From Clostridia bacterium (GTDB lineage Bacteria; Bacillota; Clostridia; Oscillospirales; Acutalibacteraceae): a stretch of DNA of 64,000 bases. The translations under genes were made by a program, and so were the position numbers. The stretch covers positions 1 through 64,000 of the forward strand of contig JAFYGK010000028.1 in the NCBI GenBank assembly GCA_017543285.1, written 5' to 3'. Under the pieces are notes generated by a model. That model did no database searches and was not told where the DNA came from. It worked only from the letters and a program-made list of their open reading frames with translations. Shown piece after piece: positions 53,937-62,161 of this stretch (position 1 is the stretch's first letter; the number at the start of each line of letters is the position of its first letter).

Positions 53937-56393
53937 ATGCCCTTTTTAAATATTGCAAGGATAGCTGTTGAAAATACTTCTTTCAGCTTCGACAAATTGT
54001 TCGATTATGTCGTTCCGGATAAGCTGGTTCAGAAGGCCAGACCGGGATGCCGCGTCATAGTTCCGTTTGGCAGGGGCAACAGAAAACGTACCGGGATCAT
54101 AATGGAACTATCAAGATCCGACGATCTCGACTATATAAAGCCTGTTGAGTCGCTGCTTGATGAAGAGCCTTTGCTGAGCGATGAAATGCTCAGGCTTGCC
54201 GTATGGATGAAGGAAAAGTATTTCTGCCCCCTTTTCGACGCCGCAAAGCCAATGCTGCCGGCGGGACTGAATATAAAGATAGTTACCGCATATAAAGCGG
54301 CTTTAAACGCAGAGGAGCTTTTGAAAAGAGAAAGCCTCGACATGACGCAAATTCAGATAGCGAGATATCTGATAGACAGCGGCGGCGAGGTAAAGCGCGA
54401 CAGACTGCTGGAAATAATGGGCCTCAGCGATGATTACAAGGGCATCGATGCTCTTGTTTCGCTTGATATAATCGAACAAAGGGACATTTCAGTGCGCCGC
54501 GTCGGCGACGCCGTTGTCAGGATGGTGCGCCTTTGCAATACCGGCGATAACGAGGAGGAGCGTAAGCTGACCGAAAAGCAGCGCAAGGTAGTTGATTTTC
54601 TGCTTGAAGCAGGAACAGCCTCTGCAAAGGAGCTTTCCTATTTCACAGGAGTTTCGCAGGCTATTATAACCAACCTGCAAAAAAAGGGCGTTGTTGAGTT
54701 TTATACAAGCGAGGTTTTTCGCACTCCTCAATACGATCCGTCCCAGCATGCCGGCAACGAAATCATTCTGACCGACGAGCAGAACAAAGCCTTTGACGGC
54801 ATGTACAGCCAATACCTTAAACACGGCGGATCGGTTTCGCTGCTTTACGGAGTGACCGGAAGCGGAAAAACGCAGGTATTCATGAAGCTGTGCAAGGAGG
54901 TTGCCGACGAAGGCAGACAGGTCATCGTGATGGTGCCGGAAATTGCCCTGACTCCGCAGACGATGTCTCATTTTCTATCCCGTTTCGGCGACAATGTTGC
55001 CATACTTCACAGCGGATTATCGCTGGCTGAAAGGCTGGATGAGTGGAAACGCATCAAAACGGGAAGAGCAAAAATAATTGTCGGCACACGTTCTGCTGTT
55101 TTTGCTCCGTGCAGCAGTTTGGGGCTCATCATTATGGATGAGGAGCAGGAGCATACATATAAATCGGAGGGCTCTCCGCGATACAGCGCAAGGGATATTG
55201 CGCGTTTTCGCGCGGCATATCATAAAGGTCTGCTCGTTTTGGCTTCGGCAACCCCTTCAATAGAGAGCTACTATCAAGCGAAAACAGGCAAATACGCCCT
55301 TAATACTTTAACAGAACGGTTCGGTAACGCCGTTCTGCCTGAAACGCAGATAGTAGATCTGCGTCAGGAGAACATGGGCGACGGCATAATAAGCGGTACG
55401 CTTGGGCGTGAAATAGATGAGAGCCTTAACGATAAAAAGCAAATAATACTGCTGCACAACAGACGAGGGCATAATACTTTTGTATCCTGCCGAAGCTGCG
55501 GACATGTTTTCACCTGCCCCAATTGCAGCATATCAATGACTTATCATTCGGCAAACGGTATGCTCATGTGCCACTATTGCGGCTATTCCCGTGAATTTGC
55601 GCGCGAGTGCCCCGTATGCGGCAAAAACTCAGTGCGATATTCCGGCTTTGGCACGCAGAGGATAGAACAGGAACTGAGCGATTGTTATCCTGACGCGCGG
55701 ATTCTTCGGCTGGACGCCGATTCTATAATGTCCCGCCATGCCTTTGAAACAAAACTGAATGAATTTGACAAGGGCTATTATGATATAATGGTCGGCACTC
55801 AGATGGTGGCGAAGGGTCTTGATTTCCCCAATGTGACTCTTGTCGGTGTTTTATTGGCCGATCAGATAATGTACGGCAATGATTTTCGTGCGTTTGAGCG
55901 CGCTTTCTCCATGCTGACGCAGGTTGTCGGAAGAAGCGGCCGCGGACAATACAAAGGCAAGGCGCTTATACAGACCTATACTCCGGAAAATCCGCTGATA
56001 GAGCTTGCCGCCAAGCAGGACTATGATGAATTTTACAACGGCGAAATTGATTCCCGCAGGATAATGCTTTATCCGCCGTTTTGCGATATCTGCATGATAG
56101 GATTCACCGGACGGGACAGACAGCAAACGGAAAGGGCGGCATTTGATTTTTTCAACATGCTTCGCTCAACGGCACAGACCGATTACAGCGATCTGCCCAT
56201 GCGCGTGCTCGGCCCATCGGTCGCCGGTATACCCAAGATAAGCGGCAGCTACCGGTACAGGATAATAATAAAATGCCGCGATACGTCACGATTCCGCGAA
56301 ATGACCGCTTCGCTGCTGCGCGATTGCGGCAAAAAGAAGTGCTTTGACAAGATAACTGTGTTTGCGGATATGAATCCGCTTAACATACTGTAA
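53937..56393 (+). CDS. priA: Primosomal protein N' (replication restart helicase PriA)
   Basis: The 818-residue protein is full-length PriA: N-terminal 3'-DNA-binding domain (about 1-105), Walker A GVTGSGKTQ near residue 303, DEEQEH box near 400, and the zinc-binding cysteine array CRSCGHVFTCPNCS and CHYCGYSREFARECPVCG between 519 and 562. It reloads the replisome at stalled forks. AGGGAGG precedes the ATG. coaBC, common between rpoZ and priA in other Firmicutes, is absent. Confidence 0.97.
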   Translation: MPFLNIARIAVENTSFSFDKLFDYVVPDKLVQKARPGCRVIVPFGRGNRKRTGIIMELSRSDDLDYIKPVESLLDEEPLLSDEMLRLAVWMKEKYFCPLFDAAKPMLPAGLNIKIVTAYKAALNAEELLKRESLDMTQIQIARYLIDSGGEVKRDRLLEIMGLSDDYKGIDALVSLDIIEQRDISVRRVGDAVVRMVRLCNTGDNEEERKLTEKQRKVVDFLLEAGTASAKELSYFTGVSQAIITNLQKKGVVEFYTSEVFRTPQYDPSQHAGNEIILTDEQNKAFDGMYSQYLKHGGSVSLLYGVTGSGKTQVFMKLCKEVADEGRQVIVMVPEIALTPQTMSHFLSRFGDNVAILHSGLSLAERLDEWKRIKTGRAKIIVGTRSAVFAPCSSLGLIIMDEEQEHTYKSEGSPRYSARDIARFRAAYHKGLLVLASATPSIESYYQAKTGKYALNTLTERFGNAVLPETQIVDLRQENMGDGIISGTLGREIDESLNDKKQIILLHNRRGHNTFVSCRSCGHVFTCPNCSISMTYHSANGMLMCHYCGYSREFARECPVCGKNSVRYSGFGTQRIEQELSDCYPDARILRLDADSIMSRHAFETKLNEFDKGYYDIMVGTQMVAKGLDFPNVTLVGVLLADQIMYGNDFRAFERAFSMLTQVVGRSGRGQYKGKALIQTYTPENPLIELAAKQDYDEFYNGEIDSRRIMLYPPFCDICMIGFTGRDRQQTERAAFDFFNMLRSTAQTDYSDLPMRVLGPSVAGIPKISGSYRYRIIIKCRDTSRFREMTASLLRDCGKKKCFDKITVFADMNPLNIL

Positions 56394-56545
56394 AGTTGCG
56401 GCGCAGTCGCCAATATAATCTTCCGTCACGGTTTCATCGATCTATTCGGCAAGGCTGCGGGGTTTCTCCGCAAGGGTTATTTTGTGAAACATACCGACTG
56501 GATTTTTTAAAATCAGTTTACAATAAACTCAAATGAGGTGCACAT

Positions 56546-57055
56546 ATGGCGATCAGAAAAATACGTACCGACGGCGACCCGATCCTCAGAAAGGTTTCCC
56601 GTCGTGTCGATGTTTTTGACTGGAGGCTTTGGCAGCTTCTGGATGACATGAAAGAAACAATGCAAAAGGAAAACGGTGTGGGACTTGCTGCAGTGCAGGT
56701 TGGCGTGCTGCGCAGGATAGTTGTCGTCGATACTGGCGAAAAGATCCTTGAGCTGATGAACCCTGAAATAGTCGAGCAGAGCGGCAGTTACTGCGATATA
56801 GAGGGCTGCCTGTCCTTCCCCGGTGTTTACGGCATGGTTGAGCGACCGACTAAGGTAACGGTCAGGGCGCAGGACAGAAACGGCGAATTCTTTGAATTTA
56901 CCGGAGAAGGCGTCATTGCCAAGGCCTTCTGCCACGAGACCGAGCATCTCGACGGCAAGCTGTTTGTTGACCGCGTGGATCACATAATGAGCCAGCAGGA
57001 GATAAATGATTATCTTGACAAAAAGCCGCAGGATAAAAGCAGCGCGCAGGAATGA
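56546..57055 (+). CDS. def: Peptide deformylase
   Basis: The 169-residue protein has all three deformylase motifs: GVGLAAVQVG near 46, EGCLSFPG near 91 and HETEHLDG near 131 (zinc/iron ligands and catalytic Glu). It removes the N-formyl group from nascent proteins. AATGAGGTG precedes the ATG. fmt follows 25 bases later, the usual functional pair. Confidence 0.97.
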   Translation: MAIRKIRTDGDPILRKVSRRVDVFDWRLWQLLDDMKETMQKENGVGLAAVQVGVLRRIVVVDTGEKILELMNPEIVEQSGSYCDIEGCLSFPGVYGMVERPTKVTVRAQDRNGEFFEFTGEGVIAKAFCHETEHLDGKLFVDRVDHIMSQQEINDYLDKKPQDKSSAQE

Positions 57056-57080
57056 CTTCCGGAGCGATTGGAGAAATAAT

Positions 57081-58010
57081 ATGCGTGTAGTATTTATGGG
57101 CACTCCTGAATTTGCTGTGCCCTGTCTGCAAAGACTGATAGATGACGGTTATAATGTCGTCGGCGTTTTTACTCAGCCGGACAAACCAAAGGGAAGAGGA
57201 TACCAGCTTGCACCGCCGCCTGTCAAGTTGCTGGCGCAAAAATATGAAATACCGGTCTTCCAGCCGGCAAAAATGCGCGACGGCAAAGCGCTTGGTATTC
57301 TTGATGATCTTAAGCCGGAGCTTATTGTCGTAACGGCTTACGGCAAAATTCTCCCAAAAGAAATACTCGACTTCCCGAAATTCGGCTGCGTCAATGTACA
57401 TGCATCGCTGCTGCCCAAGTATAGAGGAGCCGCGCCCATACAGTGGTCGGTGATCAACGGCGAAAGCAAAACCGGCGTAACGCTTATGCAGATGGACGTC
57501 GGACTGGACACCGGCGATATGCTTTATAAAAAGGAAACCGAAATTCGCGAAAACGAAACTGCCGGCGAGCTGCACGACAGGCTGATGTTTTTGGGTGCGG
57601 AAACAATGTCTGAAGGTTTAAGGCTGCTGTTTGAAGGTAAAATAACGCCGGAAAAGCAAAACGATGAGGATTCCTGCTACGCGCCAATGCTGGATAAATC
57701 TTTGTGCGCTCTGGATTTTTCGCTCGAAGCAAAGCGGCTGCACGATAAGGTACGCGGTCTCTGTCCATGGCCGGTTGCGACCGGTAAAATCCACGGAAAA
57801 ACTGTCAGGATTTTTAAAACCGTCTTTTCTGTGACCGATTCTGACGCCGATTGCGGTACTGTAATCGGCGCAGACAGGTGCATAACGATAAAGTGCGGCG
57901 GAGATACGGCTCTGACCATTACCGAGCTTCAGCCCGAGGGAAAACGCAGAATGGCTGCCGGGCAGTATCTGGCCGGACATCCGCTCAATGTCGGTGACAA
58001 AATAGGATGA
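57081..58010 (+). CDS. fmt: Methionyl-tRNA formyltransferase
   Basis: The 309-residue protein begins VVFMGTPEFAVP and has the formyl-transfer motif NVHASLLPKYRGAAPIQW near residue 107. It formylates initiator Met-tRNA. The ATG at 57081 follows TTGGAG. It forms a pair with def, and its 3' end contains a consensus promoter for the following genes. Confidence 0.96.
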   Translation: MRVVFMGTPEFAVPCLQRLIDDGYNVVGVFTQPDKPKGRGYQLAPPPVKLLAQKYEIPVFQPAKMRDGKALGILDDLKPELIVVTAYGKILPKEILDFPKFGCVNVHASLLPKYRGAAPIQWSVINGESKTGVTLMQMDVGLDTGDMLYKKETEIRENETAGELHDRLMFLGAETMSEGLRLLFEGKITPEKQNDEDSCYAPMLDKSLCALDFSLEAKRLHDKVRGLCPWPVATGKIHGKTVRIFKTVFSVTDSDADCGTVIGADRCITIKCGGDTALTITELQPEGKRRMAAGQYLAGHPLNVGDKIG

Positions 58011-58022
58011 ATCGTGTATAAT
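57994..58022 (+). promoter_or_regulatory. Internal promoter for yugP-rsmB-rlmN
   Basis: GTGACA (57994-57999) and TATAAT (58017-58022) are 17 bases apart, overlapping the fmt stop codon. Confidence 0.6.
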
Positions 58023-58074
58023 GTTTAAATCGACTTTCGGATAAACTCTACTGAAAAAACAAGGAGGTAATCAT

Positions 58075-58782
58075 ATGCCGTATTTTGGTTATCTGGGCGG
58101 ACTTGATCTTATCGGAATAGCGATAATGCTTATCTCGCTGATCATTACGACCGCTGCACAGTTAAAGGTAAAAAGCGCCTTTTCAAAATACAGCCAGATA
58201 CGCTCGCAAAGAGGAATGACCGCGCGCGATGCAGTTTATTATATCCTCAGATATAACGGCTGCAGCGATGTCCGCGTTGAGCATATCTCCGGCAGTCTGA
58301 CCGACCATTATGACCCTAAGGCACAGGTCATCAGGCTTTCGGACGCCACGGATAATTCGATGTCCATCGCGGCTATCGGAGTTGCCGCGCACGAAGCCGG
58401 ACACGCGGCGCAATATCATGAGGATTATTTTCCGATGAAGGTAAGGGCTTTGATTATTCCGATAAGCAATATAGGAAGCTCGCTTTCTTGGCTTGTACTG
58501 ATAATCGGTCTTGCGTTCAGTTTTCCGACCCTTTGCTATATCGGCGTAGGCCTTTTCTTCTTTGCGGTTTTGTTTCAGCTTCTTACGCTTCCCGTCGAGC
58601 TTAACGCGAGCCGCAGAGCCCTCAATACTCTGTCTTCAACGAACATTCTGACCGAAGAAGAAATCAAGGGAGCGCGCAAGGTTCTGACGGCAGCCGCCAT
58701 GACCTATGTTGCGGCTCTTGCCACCTCTATCCTGCAGCTTCTCAGGATGCTGCTTATTGCAAACAGGAGCAGAAGAAGATAA
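58075..58782 (+). CDS. yugP: YugP-family zinc membrane peptidase
   Basis: The 235-residue protein has an N-terminal membrane helix, the zinc metallopeptidase motif HEAGHA near residue 104 and two further membrane helices (about 125-170). A second conserved Glu/His is expected after the LNASRRAL segment. Its natural substrate is unknown. ACAAGGAGG precedes the ATG. It overlaps rsmB by one base. Confidence 0.9.
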   Translation: MPYFGYLGGLDLIGIAIMLISLIITTAAQLKVKSAFSKYSQIRSQRGMTARDAVYYILRYNGCSDVRVEHISGSLTDHYDPKAQVIRLSDATDNSMSIAAIGVAAHEAGHAAQYHEDYFPMKVRALIIPISNIGSSLSWLVLIIGLAFSFPTLCYIGVGLFFFAVLFQLLTLPVELNASRRALNTLSSTNILTEEEIKGARKVLTAAAMTYVAALATSILQLLRMLLIANRSRRR

Positions 58783-60215
58783 TGGCCGACCTCATAAGAC
58801 TTGCTCATTACGCAATGTCGAGAATATACAATACCGGCAGTTATTCCAACCTGATCCTTAATTCCCTGATAAGGGATAATGACCTTAATCAAAAGGAAAG
58901 CGCCTTCTTGTCGCGTATTGTCTACGGCACACTGGAAAAAGGAGTGACCCTCGACTACATCATTTCGCAAAACTCCAATATGCCGCTCGATAAACTGTCG
59001 CCCGACGTTCGCATAATATTGCAGTTGGGTCTATATCAGATTTATTTTATGGATTCGGTGACCGATAACGTCGCCGTCAACGGCAGTGTTGAGCTTACCA
59101 AAAAGGTTTGCGGTCTGCGCGTTTCGGGATTTGTCAACGCAGTTCTTCGTTCTGCGATACGGCACGGCGAGATTCCCATGCCGCCGCGTGATAAGGACAT
59201 CAGAGCTTATCTGTCGGTTAAGTATTCCTGCCCCGAATGGCTTGTTTCCAAATGGATAAAGACCTACGGCAGAGAGAATATCGTTCCCATGCTGGATCAT
59301 TTCAGCCGCGAGGGAAATAATTACATAAGAGTAAACTCCATCAAAACCACCGAGGATGAACTCATCGGCATATTGGCGCAGGAAGGCATTACTGCTTCCA
59401 AAACGCGATTAAAAAACTGCCTTCAGGTCAACAATATCGGCAGACTTTCAAAGCTCAGGGCCTTTGCGGACGGTTTGTTCCATATACAGGACATATCGTC
59501 TCAGCTTTGCGTTAGCGCGATGGATCCGCGCGAAAACATGACGGTTGTTGACGTTTGCGCCGCGCCCGGCGGAAAAACGCTTACCGCCGCGCAGTACATG
59601 AACAATACAGGCAGGCTTTACTGCTTTGATCTGTATGAGCAGCGCGTTTCCCTTATCAAGGACGGTGCTCAAAGACTGGGCATTACCAATATTGAACCGG
59701 GTGTACGCGACGCGGCGAAAGGTTCCGCGGATATTCAGGCCGACTGTGTACTTTGCGACGTCCCGTGCTCCGGATTGGGAGTTATCCGCAAAAAGCCGGA
59801 GATAAAATATAAAAACCCCGATGAATTCAAGGAGCTATCGGCCGTTCAATATTCCATACTTGAAAACTCTTCGAAAATGGTGAAGTCCGGCGGCAGACTT
59901 GTATATTCCACCTGTACTCTCAGCAGAGCGGAAAACGAAAAGATAGTCGAGCAGTTTTTGAAGTCGCATAAAGACTTTAAGCTTGTCGAACCGATTAAAA
60001 ACGAAGACATCCTTGATTTATGCGGCTACAGCCAGAAATCAATCGGCGTCACCTTTCTTCCGCATTTTCTTTGCAGCGACGGTTTTTATATAGCCGCAAT
60101 GGAAAGAAAGCTTCCGTCAGATTCCGCCAATATGAATAATATATACAACGCCATCATTAAGGCCGCAAAAGAGGTGAGTACAAATAGTCATCAGTCGGAT
60201 CGGCGCAAAACTTGA
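58782..60215 (+). CDS. rsmB: 16S rRNA (cytosine-967-C5)-methyltransferase
   Basis: The 477-residue protein has an N-terminal NusB-like domain (about 1-140), then the SAM-binding VCAAPGGKT motif near residue 264, the catalytic CDVPCSGLG near 325 and the STCTLSRAENE motif near 379. It adds a 5-methyl group to a 16S rRNA cytosine. The ATG follows GAAGAAGA and overlaps the yugP stop. It is followed by rlmN, with an overlap or near overlap depending on the rlmN start. Confidence 0.95.
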   Translation: MADLIRLAHYAMSRIYNTGSYSNLILNSLIRDNDLNQKESAFLSRIVYGTLEKGVTLDYIISQNSNMPLDKLSPDVRIILQLGLYQIYFMDSVTDNVAVNGSVELTKKVCGLRVSGFVNAVLRSAIRHGEIPMPPRDKDIRAYLSVKYSCPEWLVSKWIKTYGRENIVPMLDHFSREGNNYIRVNSIKTTEDELIGILAQEGITASKTRLKNCLQVNNIGRLSKLRAFADGLFHIQDISSQLCVSAMDPRENMTVVDVCAAPGGKTLTAAQYMNNTGRLYCFDLYEQRVSLIKDGAQRLGITNIEPGVRDAAKGSADIQADCVLCDVPCSGLGVIRKKPEIKYKNPDEFKELSAVQYSILENSSKMVKSGGRLVYSTCTLSRAENEKIVEQFLKSHKDFKLVEPIKNEDILDLCGYSQKSIGVTFLPHFLCSDGFYIAAMERKLPSDSANMNNIYNAIIKAAKEVSTNSHQSDRRKT

Positions 60216-60225
60216 TATAAAGTCC

Positions 60226-61239
60226 ATGACCCTCGAAGAAATCACCGAGCAGACCGACTTGCTCCGTCTGCCTAAATATCGCGCAAAACAGATTTATACG
60301 TGGCTTTCGCGCGGAGCGGAGGATTTTTCCGAGATGACCGACCTTCCGGAGGGTCTGAGATGTCAATTAAATGAAATTTTCTTCATAAATAGCGCAAAAA
60401 TCAAAAAAAGGCTTGCGTCGCGTATAGATGATACGGTAAAATATTTATATGTGTTTTATGATGGGTCGCTTATCGAATCCGTACTTATGAAATATCATCA
60501 TGGCTACAGTATCTGTGTTTCGACTCAGGTCGGATGCAGAATGGGCTGCGATTTCTGCGCGACCGGCAAAGGCGGATTCATAAGAAATCTTACTCCCGGA
60601 GAAATTCTGTCGCAGATACAGACGGCGCAAAAGGATAACGGCATCAGGATATCCAATGTCGTCCTTATGGGCATGGGCGAGCCTCTTGACAATTTTGACA
60701 ATGTAATTCGCTTTTTACAGCTCGTTACCGATGAAAAAGGAATGAATCTCGGCATGAGACACATTACGCTCTCGACCTGCGGGCTTGTCGATAGAATATA
60801 TGAACTTCAAAGGTATGATTTTCCTCTTACCCTGTCAATTTCGCTCCATGCACCAAACGATGAAATACGTTCAAGAACAATGCCCGTAAACCGAAAATGG
60901 AATGTCGACGCTTTGCTGAACGCGTGCAGGGAATATGCGGCGTCAACATCACGGCGCGTAACCTTTGAATACGCCATGATCAACGGCGTTAACGACAGCG
61001 CGCGCTGCGCAGGAGAGCTTGCAAAAAAGCTGAAGGGCATGCTTTGCCACGTAAACCTTATTCCCGTCAACAGCATCGAGGAGACCGATTTTAACGCTAG
61101 CTCCGAAAGGAAAATAGCTGAGTTCAAAAAAATCCTCGAGGCCAGCGGCATAGCCGTAACAAGAAGGCGTACCCTGGGACCGGATATTTCCGCTTCTTGC
61201 GGACAGCTCAGAGGAAAATACGCCGACCGCGGAGTGTAG
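60226..61239 (+). CDS. rlmN: 23S rRNA/tRNA (adenine-C2)-methyltransferase RlmN
   Basis: The 337-residue (from ATG 60226) protein has the radical SAM CX3CX2C motif in CRMGCDFCATG near residue 103, the LSTCGLVDRI and LSISLHAPND stretches near 181 and 204, and the C-terminal catalytic Cys in SASCGQLRG near 325. It methylates A2503 of 23S rRNA and A37 of tRNAs. Relatives begin before the conserved DIKSMTLEE segment, which is encoded in frame just upstream of 60226. The only well-placed ribosome site (GAGGTGAG at 60171-60178) lies 5 bases before an ATA codon at 60184, so the true start may be non-canonical. Confidence 0.93.
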   Translation: MTLEEITEQTDLLRLPKYRAKQIYTWLSRGAEDFSEMTDLPEGLRCQLNEIFFINSAKIKKRLASRIDDTVKYLYVFYDGSLIESVLMKYHHGYSICVSTQVGCRMGCDFCATGKGGFIRNLTPGEILSQIQTAQKDNGIRISNVVLMGMGEPLDNFDNVIRFLQLVTDEKGMNLGMRHITLSTCGLVDRIYELQRYDFPLTLSISLHAPNDEIRSRTMPVNRKWNVDALLNACREYAASTSRRVTFEYAMINGVNDSARCAGELAKKLKGMLCHVNLIPVNSIEETDFNASSERKIAEFKKILEASGIAVTRRRTLGPDISASCGQLRGKYADRGV

Positions 61240-61298
61240 AGAGTCTGCGGATTCAATAAATGGTTTATCAAATTTCACGGAAACGGAGGAGTGCCGGT

Positions 61299-62042
61299 TT
61301 GAAGCTATACGGAAGATCCGATATCGGTAAAAAGCGCAGCAAAAACGAGGACTGCTTCGTGACCGGAGAGCTGCTCAACGAAGTCTTCTACACGGTAGTC
61401 TGCGACGGAATGGGCGGAGCCGCAGCGGGAGATAAAGCGAGTTTCTTTGCCTGCGAGATGGTAAAGACATTGCTTGAAAAAATGTACAGAACCGGCCTGA
61501 ACGACAGTTCTCTTAAAAATATGCTCGTTTCCATCGTTCTTGCGGTTAACGCAAAGGTTTTTGAAAAGTCCGAGAGCGACCCTTCTCTTGCCGGCATGGG
61601 AACGACCCTTGTGCTGGTGCTTGTAAGGAAGGATTCAGCTCATATAATTCATGTCGGAGACAGCAGGGCATATCTGATAAGAGAAGGCGAGATAAACAAG
61701 CTGACCAAGGATCATTCCGTGGTTCAGAGTATGATAGATTCCGGAGAGCTGACCGATGCTCAGGCGCATCGTCATCCTCAGAGAAATTACATCACAAGAG
61801 CAATCGGTATTGACCGAAACCTTAAGGTAGACTATAATAATATAGTTTTACATCGCGAAGACAAGATCCTTGTTTGCACGGATGGCTTTACGGAGTATTT
61901 TGATGACAAGGATATTTATTCTCTTGTGCAAAACGAGGATCGTGATATAGTTAAAACAGTTGACAGAATAATCGATAAAACCATCGAGGCAGGCGGGGCG
62001 GACAATATAACGGCAGTTCTTATGGAATATGACGGAGAGTAA
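61299..62042 (+). CDS. stp: PP2C-type Ser/Thr phosphatase (Stp/PrpC)
   Basis: The 247-residue protein has the PP2C metal motifs: KRSKNEDCF near residue 10, VCDGMGGAAAGD near 34, GDSRAYLI near 120, CTDGFTEYF near 194 and GGADNITAVL near 231. It dephosphorylates proteins phosphorylated by PrkC. GGAGG lies 9 bases before the TTG at 61299, giving the usual ~245-residue length. It is followed 119 bases later by prkC, as in most Firmicutes. Confidence 0.95.
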   Translation: MKLYGRSDIGKKRSKNEDCFVTGELLNEVFYTVVCDGMGGAAAGDKASFFACEMVKTLLEKMYRTGLNDSSLKNMLVSIVLAVNAKVFEKSESDPSLAGMGTTLVLVLVRKDSAHIIHVGDSRAYLIREGEINKLTKDHSVVQSMIDSGELTDAQAHRHPQRNYITRAIGIDRNLKVDYNNIVLHREDKILVCTDGFTEYFDDKDIYSLVQNEDRDIVKTVDRIIDKTIEAGGADNITAVLMEYDGE

Positions 62043-62161
62043 ATACCGTTTTCTTACTGCAAAAGCATGAAAGTATAATATACAGCAGAGAACCCTGCGC
62101 CGTTTGTTCCGGCATAAACGGCAGGACTGGTTTAATCAACGGCCGGAGAATGGAGTACAGT

